Position numbers and translations under genes: made by a program
From: DATAZK01 sp963731205
GTDB taxonomy: Bacteria; Actinomycetota; Actinomycetes; Frankiales; Frankiaceae
DNA length: 64,000 bases
Direction of reading: 5' to 3'
Assembly (NCBI GenBank): GCA_963731205.1
Contig: CAVSUJ010000001.1
Coordinates: 248,001 to 312,000, forward strand
Part shown: positions 57,804 through 64,000 of the stretch, in pieces
Layout: the number at the start of each line of letters is the position of its first letter
Numbering within the stretch: position 1 is the first letter of the stretch
Notes under the pieces: model-generated
What the model saw: only the letters and a program-made list of their open reading frames with translations
Databases searched by the model: none
Told to the model about the DNA's origin: nothing

Positions 57804-58406
57804 ATGCCCCACATGGACGCGACTGAAGAGACGCCCACCTGGCGCGGCGTCAACCATCTCGCCCTGGTCACCCCTGACATGGACGCGACCGTGCGCTTCT
57901 GGCACGGCGTGCTCGGGGCCCGGCTCGTCTCGACGATCGGCACCCCGGGCTTCCGGCACTACTTCTTCGAGGTCGGCCCCGGTAACACGATCGCCTTCTT
58001 CGAGTACACCGACCAGCCGCTGGACTCCTACGCCAAGCCCGCCGGTGTGCCCTATCCGAAGGCCTCGCAGTTCGATCATCTGTCGCTGAACCTGCCCGAC
58101 GAGGACGCTCTGCTGCGGCTGCGCGAACGGCTCAAGAGCCACGAGTGCGAGGTCACCGACGTCGTCGATCACGGGTTCATCCGATCCATCTACTTCAGCG
58201 ATCCTCACGGCATGGCGCTCGAGGCGTCGTGGTGGACGCTCGACGCGACCGGCCGCCCGGCCGACTACGGTGACCGTCGCCTGTTCGCCGATGACAACCC
58301 GGTGCCGGCGGTCACTGAGCTGCGCGAGTCCGGTGCCCTCGACCACACGGTCACCACCCACCTCGTTCCCGGCATCATCGAGGACATCTACCGCACCAGC
58401 GTCTGA
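57804..58406 (+). CDS. VOC-family dioxygenase-like protein
   Basis: This 200-residue single VOC-type metalloenzyme is related to glyoxalase I and extradiol dioxygenases. It has VNHLALVTPDMDATVRFWHG with the first metal His, YFFEVGPGNTIAFFEY, FDHLSLNLPDEDALLRLRER with the second His, and IRSIYFSDPHGMALEASWW with the carboxylate ligand. Two Met starts exist (57804 and 57813). It is followed 5 bases later by the acyl-CoA synthetase, so an operon is likely. The reaction may be ring cleavage, epimerisation or lactone exchange; which is unknown. Confidence 0.86.
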   Translation: MPHMDATEETPTWRGVNHLALVTPDMDATVRFWHGVLGARLVSTIGTPGFRHYFFEVGPGNTIAFFEYTDQPLDSYAKPAGVPYPKASQFDHLSLNLPDEDALLRLRERLKSHECEVTDVVDHGFIRSIYFSDPHGMALEASWWTLDATGRPADYGDRRLFADDNPVPAVTELRESGALDHTVTTHLVPGIIEDIYRTSV

Positions 58407-58411
58407 CCGCG

Positions 58412-59962
58412 TTGCCACGCACCATCCCGCAGCTGCTGGTCGACGCTGCCGCCCGCACCCCCGATCGTGTCTGGCTGCGCACCGACGACCGGCAGCTGAC
58501 TTTCGCTGAGACTGCAGGGGAAGTCGGGGGCCGCGCCGCCCGGCTCTCGGCGCTGGGGGTCGGCCATGGCGACCTCGTCATGCTCACGGCGCGCAACACG
58601 CCGCCGTACCTGCTCGCGTGGTTCGCCGTCAGCGCCGTGGGGGCGATCGCCGTCTCGGTCAACCCGGCCGGCACCTCGGCCGAACTCGCCGGGCTGATCG
58701 CGCAGACCAGCCCCAAGCTGGTCATCACCGACAGCGAGCTGCGTCGCCACTTCGCCGCATCCGAACTTGCTGCTGCACGGGTGCAGTCGGTCATCGACGT
58801 GGACGAGCTCGGCGGCGAGCGTGCCGAGGTACCCGTCGATCAGGCGGCTCCGGACGACCTCGCCGTGCTCATCCCGACCTCAGGAACCACCGGGCGCTCC
58901 AAGCTCGTGATGCAGACCCACCGCGCGTACACCATGGCGGGCGAGGGCTTTCCGTTCTGGATGGAGCTCGACGAGACCGACCGGCTGATGACGTCGCTGC
59001 CGCTCTTCCACGTCAATGCGCCCGCGTATTCGGTGCTCGGTTCGCTCGCGTGCGGCGCGGGCCTGGTGCTGCTGCCCCGCTTTTCCGCGAGCGACTTCAT
59101 CGACGCAGCCCGGCGCCACGGCGCCACCGAGTTCAACGCGATCGGCGCCATGCTGGAGATCCTGATGCGCCAGCCGGAGCGTGCCGACGACGCCGACAAT
59201 CCGCTGCGCCGCGTCTACACCGGGCCGGCTCCCGATCGCGAGCGGCATCTGGAGATCGAGGCCCGCTTCGGGTTGCAGATCGTCTGCGGCTACGGAATGT
59301 CGGAGAGCCCGTTCGGCACGATCTGGCCCCACGGCACGCGGCTGTACGGGACGCTCGGCACCGTTCGCCAGCATCCGACGCTCGGGGTCGTGAACGAGGG
59401 CAAGGTGGTCGACGATGCCGGGAATCCCGTCGCTGCAGGGGAAATCGGCGAGCTGATGATGCGCAACCCCACCGTGACCCCGGGCTACTGGGGGATGCCC
59501 GAGGAGACGGCGGAAACCATCACCGGCGACGGCTGGCTGCACACCGGCGATCTGGTCACCGGTGATGTTGAGGGTGTCTACACGTTCGTCTCCCGCAAGA
59601 AGGAAGTGCTGCGCCGGCGCGGTGAGAACCTCTCGCCGGCCGAGGTCGAAGACGCGATCGGGTCGCACCCGGCCGTCGTCGAGTGCGCCGTCGTCGGCGT
59701 GCCCTCCGACCTTTCGGAGGAGGAGATCAAGGCGTTCGTCGTGCTCGCGGAGGCCGTACCGTTCCCGGAGCTTCGCGAGTGGGCGGCCACCCGGCTGTCA
59801 CGCTTCAAGGTGCCGCGATACTGGCAACGGATCGACGCGCTGCCCCGAACCCCGACCCAGCGCGTCGCCAAGCACCAATTGCCGGCCGGCCATCCGGAGG
59901 GCGAGTTCGACGCCGACGGAACGCATGTCGGGAAACCCGAGAAAGGCTCCATCAGTGGCTGA
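58412..59962 (+). CDS. Acyl-CoA synthetase / AMP-dependent ligase
   Basis: This 516-residue ANL-superfamily enzyme would activate a carboxylic acid to its CoA thioester through an acyl-AMP. The P-loop-like motif is LIPTSGTTGRSKLVMQTHRA (near residue 155), the A5 motif is CGYGMSESPFGTIW, and the A8 hinge is GDGWLHTGDLVTGDVEGVYT followed by KEVLRRRGENLSP. The catalytic Lys is in RTPTQRVAKHQL (near 487). It starts with TTG at 58412. Its last eight bases overlap the citryl-CoA-lyase-like gene. The substrate class is not resolved; the neighbouring VOC and CoA-transferase genes point to xenobiotic or cyclic acid degradation. Confidence 0.93.
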   Translation: MPRTIPQLLVDAAARTPDRVWLRTDDRQLTFAETAGEVGGRAARLSALGVGHGDLVMLTARNTPPYLLAWFAVSAVGAIAVSVNPAGTSAELAGLIAQTSPKLVITDSELRRHFAASELAAARVQSVIDVDELGGERAEVPVDQAAPDDLAVLIPTSGTTGRSKLVMQTHRAYTMAGEGFPFWMELDETDRLMTSLPLFHVNAPAYSVLGSLACGAGLVLLPRFSASDFIDAARRHGATEFNAIGAMLEILMRQPERADDADNPLRRVYTGPAPDRERHLEIEARFGLQIVCGYGMSESPFGTIWPHGTRLYGTLGTVRQHPTLGVVNEGKVVDDAGNPVAAGEIGELMMRNPTVTPGYWGMPEETAETITGDGWLHTGDLVTGDVEGVYTFVSRKKEVLRRRGENLSPAEVEDAIGSHPAVVECAVVGVPSDLSEEEIKAFVVLAEAVPFPELREWAATRLSRFKVPRYWQRIDALPRTPTQRVAKHQLPAGHPEGEFDADGTHVGKPEKGSISG

Positions 59963-60743
59963 TCCGCTCTATCCGACGTCGATCGGTCATTCCGATGCCG
60001 ACACGATCACGCTGCTGGGCCGCGACGTCGCGGGCGAGCTCATGGGGCAGATCAGCTTCGGTGAACTCGCCTACTGGCTGGTGGCCGGGCAGCGTCCGAC
60101 GCCCGGCCAGTTACGGGTCTTCGAAGCCGTGCTGGTGGCGCTCGCTGACCACGGCCTGACCCCGTCGGCCATCGCAGCCCGCCTGACGCTGACCGGAGCG
60201 CCCGAGTCGATCCAGGGTGCGCTCGCCGCCGGCCTGCTCGGGGGCGGCTCCCGCTTTCTCGGCGTCACCGAGGATGCCGGGAAATGGCTGGCGGAGGCGC
60301 TCGCCGCCCAGGAGGGTGCGTTGCCGATCGATGACGAGGGGTGGGACGAGATCGCGGAGGTGGCCGTGCGCCGCCAGCGCGAAGCCCGCAAACTCCTGCC
60401 AGGACTGGGACATCCGGTTCACAAGGTCGGCGATCCGCGCACGCCGGTGATCTATCGGATCGCGGAGGAGAGCGGCACGCTCGGACCACATCTGCAGCTG
60501 TTCGCGGCCGTCGGGCGCGTGCATCCGGCGATCCTCGGACGCACGCTCGTCCTGAACGGTGCCGGGGTGTGCGGCGCGGCGCTGGCCGATCTCGGCTTCC
60601 CCGTCGACACCCTGCGCGGCCTGGCGCTGCTGGCGCGTACCGCGGGGCTTCTCGGCCACATCGCCGAGGAGCAGCGGCAGCCGATCGGTGACGCGATCTA
60701 CGCCAACGTCGATCGGGCCGCGGACTACCGGCCGCTGCCATGA
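59955..60743 (+). CDS. Citryl-CoA lyase-like protein (citrate synthase superfamily)
   Basis: This 262-residue short homologue of citrate synthase resembles citryl-CoA lyase/CitE-like citrate synthase-fold proteins of actinobacteria. DADTITLLGRDVAGELMGQI, SFGELAYWLVAGQRPTPGQL and ALAAGLLGGGSRFLGVTEDA are typical. The active-site block GLGHPVHKVGDPRTPVIYRI and the RTLVLNGAGVCGAALADLGF segment follow. It starts with GTG at 59955, overlapping the synthetase by eight bases, so the pair is translationally coupled. It likely cleaves or forms a CoA-bound tricarboxylate-like intermediate produced by the synthetase pathway (inference). Confidence 0.86.
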   Translation: MADPLYPTSIGHSDADTITLLGRDVAGELMGQISFGELAYWLVAGQRPTPGQLRVFEAVLVALADHGLTPSAIAARLTLTGAPESIQGALAAGLLGGGSRFLGVTEDAGKWLAEALAAQEGALPIDDEGWDEIAEVAVRRQREARKLLPGLGHPVHKVGDPRTPVIYRIAEESGTLGPHLQLFAAVGRVHPAILGRTLVLNGAGVCGAALADLGFPVDTLRGLALLARTAGLLGHIAEEQRQPIGDAIYANVDRAADYRPLP

Positions 60744-61801
60744 GCCGGCGTCTGCTCGCCGGGCTCGCCTGCGGTAGCGCGCTGCTCGTCTCCGCCTGCA
60801 GTTCCTCAGGTTCTGGTCACGCGACGCCGGCACCGCCAGCCTCATCGTCATCGCCAGCCGCTTCACCGGCCGCTTCACCAGCCGCGGTCGCTGCCCGTCC
60901 CTCTGCCGGCTGCAGCAGTGCGATCATTGCGCCCGGTCAGGTGACGCTCCCATTTGCCGCCGCGGGAGACACCGGCACGTACGTCCGGCATCTGCCGCCG
61001 AGCTACACCGGACGGACTCCTCTTCCGCTCGTCCTCGACCTGCACGGCTACAGCGAGACGGCATCGATCCACGTCCTGATCTCAGCGCTGGGCCCGTACG
61101 GCGACGCTCACCACTTCATCACCCTGACCCCGCAGGCTTCAGGCCCGGTGCCGCTGTGGAGCACCGACCTCAAGGGCAAGGACGTTGCCTTCCTCGGGGC
61201 GCTGCTCGACCGGGCCGAGCAGACGTTGTGCGTCGATGAGGCGCGCATCTTCGTGACCGGCTACTCCAACGGCGCGTTCATGACGTCCGCCATGGCGTGT
61301 GCGTTCTCCTCGCGTATCGCAGCGGTTGCGCCCGTCGCCGGTATCCAGGAGATCAGCGGGTGCTCCTTCACGCGTCCGGTACCGGTGGTGGCGTTCCATG
61401 GCACCGCCGATCCGTTCGTGCCCTACGACGGCAGCATCGGGAAGGCCGCGCTGAACCTGCCCGCCCCGGACGGCTCCGGCAAGACCCTGGGCCAGCTCGG
61501 CGGGGCGGCGCTGAAGAAGGGCCCGTCGATTCCCGACGCGACGACGGCCTGGGCGAAGCGCAATGGATGCAGCACGACGCCCACAGACAAGACGATCGCG
61601 AGCGATGTCACGCTGATCAGTTACGCCTGCCCGGCCGATGCGACCGTCGAGCTCTACCGGGTCACCGGCGGCGGGCACGCCTGGCCCGGCAGCAAGGTCG
61701 ATGGCACCCTGACGAAGATCGTCGGGCGGGTCACGTTCTCCATCAACGCCGACGACATCATGTGGGCCTTCTTCCAGGCCCATCCGCTCGCCGCCTCCTG
61801 A
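60740..61801 (+). CDS. PHB-depolymerase-like exported lipoprotein esterase
   Basis: This 353-residue alpha/beta hydrolase lipoprotein has a signal MSRRLLAGLACGSALL with lipobox VSAC (Cys near 20), then a Ser/Pro/Ala-rich linker (25-60). The catalytic Ser sits in RIFVTGYSNGAFMTS (GYSNG near 173-177), Asp in FHGTADPFVPYDG and His in VTGGGHAWPGS. The oxyanion block is LVLDLHGYSE. The family covers poly(3-hydroxybutyrate) depolymerases, feruloyl esterases and mycobacterial LpqC. It overlaps the citryl-CoA-lyase-like gene by four bases (ATGA). It likely releases ester-linked acids outside the cell for import. Confidence 0.9.
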   Translation: MSRRLLAGLACGSALLVSACSSSGSGHATPAPPASSSSPAASPAASPAAVAARPSAGCSSAIIAPGQVTLPFAAAGDTGTYVRHLPPSYTGRTPLPLVLDLHGYSETASIHVLISALGPYGDAHHFITLTPQASGPVPLWSTDLKGKDVAFLGALLDRAEQTLCVDEARIFVTGYSNGAFMTSAMACAFSSRIAAVAPVAGIQEISGCSFTRPVPVVAFHGTADPFVPYDGSIGKAALNLPAPDGSGKTLGQLGGAALKKGPSIPDATTAWAKRNGCSTTPTDKTIASDVTLISYACPADATVELYRVTGGGHAWPGSKVDGTLTKIVGRVTFSINADDIMWAFFQAHPLAAS

Positions 61802-61813
61802 GAGTCGTGCTGC

Positions 61814-64000
61814 TCAATCCACCCAGAGGTCCTCGAAGATCCCGCGCGCCTCGATCAGCTTGTCGATGTCGGCGTCGTCATAGCCGTATTCGTGCATGAG
61901 CTCGCGGGTGTGCTGGCCGCAGATCGGCGGCGGCGCCCAGACCCGGCTCGGGGTGTCCGAGAAGTTCATGGTGGTGCCGAAGTTCTCGAACCAGCCGAGC
62001 TTGGGATGTTGATGGCGCACGACGAGATCCTTCGCCCACATCTGCGGGTCGTCGAAGACGTGCAGCGGGAATTCGTCGTCGCAGATCTCCACCGGAACCC
62101 CAGCAGTATCAAGGGTTTCGAAAGCCTCCCGCGCGCTGCGTCCGGCGAACCACGACTCGAGTGAGTCCACCGCCGCGACCTCTCCGAGCGCGCTCCGGTG
62201 CTCGTCGGTGATGGCCGCCAGGCACACCCAGCCGTCGTTGGTCTCATAGAGCCGGTAGTAGGGGCTCAGACCGAGCTGCATGGCGTCGAGGCGCGGCTTG
62301 GGCAGGCTCGTGCCGTCGGGCTTCACCGCGGTCATCGAGGCGACAAGCAGTCCGGCGTTGAGGATGGACGTGTCGACGGTCTGCGCTTCGCCCGTGCGCC
62401 GGCGGTGATACAGCGCCTGGATGACGCCGATCGCGGAGAAGAAACCGTTGCCGGTGTCACCCAGCGAGGTGAGGCTCCAGAACGGAACGCCACCGTCGTT
62501 GCATCCACCGTCTTCGTGCGTCACACCGGCGAGTGAGCAACCCGTCTGGTCGTTGCCGGGGGAGTCCGAGCGCGGTCCGCGGTCGAAGCCGCGGGTGTGG
62601 CAGTAGATGACGTCGGGGTTCACCGCGCGCAGCGATTCCTCGTCGCACTTGAGGCGCCGCATGGCATCGCGCCGCATGTTCGAGTGCACGACGTCGGCCT
62701 TGGCGAGCAGGGTGTGGAAGACCTCGAGGCCCTCGGGGGTCTTCAGGTCGATGCCGATGCTGCGCTTGTTGCGGTTGGCCCCGTAGGCGATGTGCGACGC
62801 GTGCCACCACGGGTCACGCCAGGTGTTGACCTTGATGACGTCGGCGCCGAGATCAGCCAGGACCTGCGCGCCGAACGGCCCGGCGACGGCAAATCCCAGG
62901 TCCAGCACGGTGATTCCGGCCAGCGGCCCGACCATCTTCGGCGGGTCGGCCACGGCAGGCAGCGACACTGTGGACGGCGCCTGCGCGCGGACCTGCGCAG
63001 TGTGTGCGCCGACAACCGGCACCGGCCCCTGCACGCGCCCCGGCGTGGCGCTGAGCCCGTAGAGGATTCCCGCCTGGCGCAACGATCCGTGCTCGGGATG
63101 CTCGACGTCGAGCACCGCGCCTTCGGCTTCCAGCGCCGGGTCATGCAGCGCCTCTTCCGGTGTGCGCACCGGCTGCAACGGCACGCCTGCTTGCCGCGCG
63201 ACCTCCACCCATTGATCGCTCGGGAAACGCGCGAACGCCTCCGCCATCAACGGGTGGTAGTACGCCAGCACCGCAATGTTCTCCGGGTCCTGCGGGATGC
63301 GGGCGGGATCGTCGCGTACCCGCGCGACATCGCCGCGGAACTCCAGGGTGTCGCCCTCGGCGCTGGCCAGCACGAAAGCCGGGTTGGGCACCCACTGCTG
63401 CACCCAGCGCCCGTCCGAGCAGCGGAACATGCCTTTGGTGGCGCGCTGGTCGTAGACCCACGACCGCAGCCCGGTCGCGTCAGGGTGTTCCATCCGCTGC
63501 CACTTCGACGCGGTGGAGGAGAAAGCGGCTTGCAGCAGGGAGGTTTCGACGTGCTGGCCGCGCCCGGTGAGCAGCCGGGCGTAGAGCGCGGCGTTGATGG
63601 CGGTGGTCGCCATGAACGCCGTCGACATGCTCAGCCACGGCGTGTACGTGAAGATCGGGCCACTGCGCGGCGAACCCGGCGGCATGCCTTCGGGAATCTC
63701 GAGGTCCTCCAGGTAGGGCGGCTCGCCGTGCATGCGCGGGATCGCGCCGCCGAGATGGCCGCGCTGCTCGTGCAGGATGCCGAGGCGGGCGGCGACGAGC
63801 GCGTCATAGCCGGGCCGGTCGCGATGGCCCTCATGTGGTCCGTACGCGGTGATCGAGCAGTGCACCAGGGCCGCGTTGCGCGCCGAGAGCGTCTCGAAGT
63901 CGATGCCGAGCCGTGCGGTCGTACCTGGCGAGAAGCTCTCCAGTACGACGTCGGCGGAATCGACGAGCGCCAGGAACGCCTCACGGTCGTCAGCCGACTT
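61814..64000 (-). CDS. Two-domain CaiB/BaiF-type CoA transferase, N-terminus beyond the window
   Basis: At least 728 residues are visible and the frame is open to the right edge; the true start is outside the window. The first CaiB domain is present from KSADDREAFLALVDSADVVL and ESFSPGTTARLGIDFETLSA onward (the first strand is missing), and the second starts at PLAGITVLDLGFAVAGPFGA, then ADLGADVIKVNTWRDPWWH. The C-terminus is PPPICGQHTRELMHEYGYDD. Two fused copies of the family III domain are seen in some actinobacterial and proteobacterial CoA transferases. It is 12 bases from the end of the convergent lipoprotein gene. A CoA transfer role next to the synthetase operon is an inference. Confidence 0.93.
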   Translation of the reverse strand, partial: KSADDREAFLALVDSADVVLESFSPGTTARLGIDFETLSARNAALVHCSITAYGPHEGHRDRPGYDALVAARLGILHEQRGHLGGAIPRMHGEPPYLEDLEIPEGMPPGSPRSGPIFTYTPWLSMSTAFMATTAINAALYARLLTGRGQHVETSLLQAAFSSTASKWQRMEHPDATGLRSWVYDQRATKGMFRCSDGRWVQQWVPNPAFVLASAEGDTLEFRGDVARVRDDPARIPQDPENIAVLAYYHPLMAEAFARFPSDQWVEVARQAGVPLQPVRTPEEALHDPALEAEGAVLDVEHPEHGSLRQAGILYGLSATPGRVQGPVPVVGAHTAQVRAQAPSTVSLPAVADPPKMVGPLAGITVLDLGFAVAGPFGAQVLADLGADVIKVNTWRDPWWHASHIAYGANRNKRSIGIDLKTPEGLEVFHTLLAKADVVHSNMRRDAMRRLKCDEESLRAVNPDVIYCHTRGFDRGPRSDSPGNDQTGCSLAGVTHEDGGCNDGGVPFWSLTSLGDTGNGFFSAIGVIQALYHRRRTGEAQTVDTSILNAGLLVASMTAVKPDGTSLPKPRLDAMQLGLSPYYRLYETNDGWVCLAAITDEHRSALGEVAAVDSLESWFAGRSAREAFETLDTAGVPVEICDDEFPLHVFDDPQMWAKDLVVRHQHPKLGWFENFGTTMNFSDTPSRVWAPPPICGQHTRELMHEYGYDDADIDKLIEARGIFEDLWVD

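Overview
The window is one contiguous stretch of high-GC DNA (G/C-rich third codon positions, frequent GTG and TTG starts, very short or negative intergenic spacing). The gene content points to a free-living, catabolically versatile actinobacterium. It carries a mycofactocin-type short-chain dehydrogenase, luciferase-like (F420/FMN) monooxygenases, several SnoaL/NTF2-like proteins, CaiB-type CoA transferases, an actinobacterial CbiG-CobJ fusion, LAAC/LASC/VSAC lipoproteins and a YtrA-type GntR regulator. I cannot name a genus from the sequence alone. No rRNA, tRNA, CRISPR, transposase or phage gene was seen.

Layout. (1) 1-8949 is a CoA-linked catabolic region. A leftward set (CaiB-type CoA transferase with a frameshift, cytochrome P450, cyclase-family hydrolase, mycofactocin-type SDR) is divergent from a rightward set (SDR, SGNH hydrolase, IclR regulator, SDR, luciferase-like monooxygenase). 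(2) 8957-14572 is a branched-chain-amino-acid-type ABC importer: a separate ATPase, a LivH-LivM-LivF triple fusion and a solute-binding lipoprotein, followed by a strong terminator and a SnoaL-like gene. (3) 14561-22866 is housekeeping and mixed: nitronate monooxygenase, 6-phosphogluconate dehydrogenase, CPBP membrane protein, GntR regulator with a membrane protein behind an operator-bearing promoter, an AttH-like protein, FolD and an MFS transporter. (4) 22837-40370 is a single leftward cobalamin operon under a cobalamin riboswitch: cobD, cobQ, cobN, a ChlI/ChlD-type chelatase, cobO, cobB, cobI, cobM, cbiD, cobL, cbiG-cobJ, a ferredoxin, cobH and cbiX. Nearly every junction is a 1-8 base overlap. 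(5) 40483-43832 holds superoxide dismutase, a beta-propeller lipoprotein and threonine dehydratase. (6) 43841-50075 is a second catabolic operon (SnoaL, luciferase-like monooxygenase, cyclase-family hydrolase, GNAT, SnoaL, isochorismatase-like protein, winged-helix protein, amidohydrolase). (7) 50076-51009 is the only long gene-free stretch, with tandem repeats and hairpins. (8) 51010-56859 is a complete oligopeptide-type ABC importer. (9) 56951-64000 has two VOC proteins, an acyl-CoA synthetase, a citryl-CoA-lyase-like protein, a PHB-depolymerase-like lipoprotein and a two-domain CoA transferase running off the right edge.

How it works together. The two catabolic blocks share the same parts list (cyclase-family hydrolase, luciferase-like monooxygenase, SnoaL proteins), each next to or near a dedicated importer. 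This suggests parallel routes for uptake, oxygenation, ring opening and CoA activation of cyclic substrates; the substrates are unknown. The cobalamin operon covers corrin-ring synthesis from precorrin-2 to adenosylcobinamide and mixes early cobalt insertion (CbiX, CbiD, CbiG) with the late-insertion chelatase (CobN plus ChlI/D).

Three genes (the left-edge CaiB, cobL and cobN) each need a one-base (or equivalent) frame correction to give the full family protein. The apparent 961-residue CobL-CbiG-CobJ protein is best explained this way. Whether these are real mutations or sequence errors cannot be settled here.
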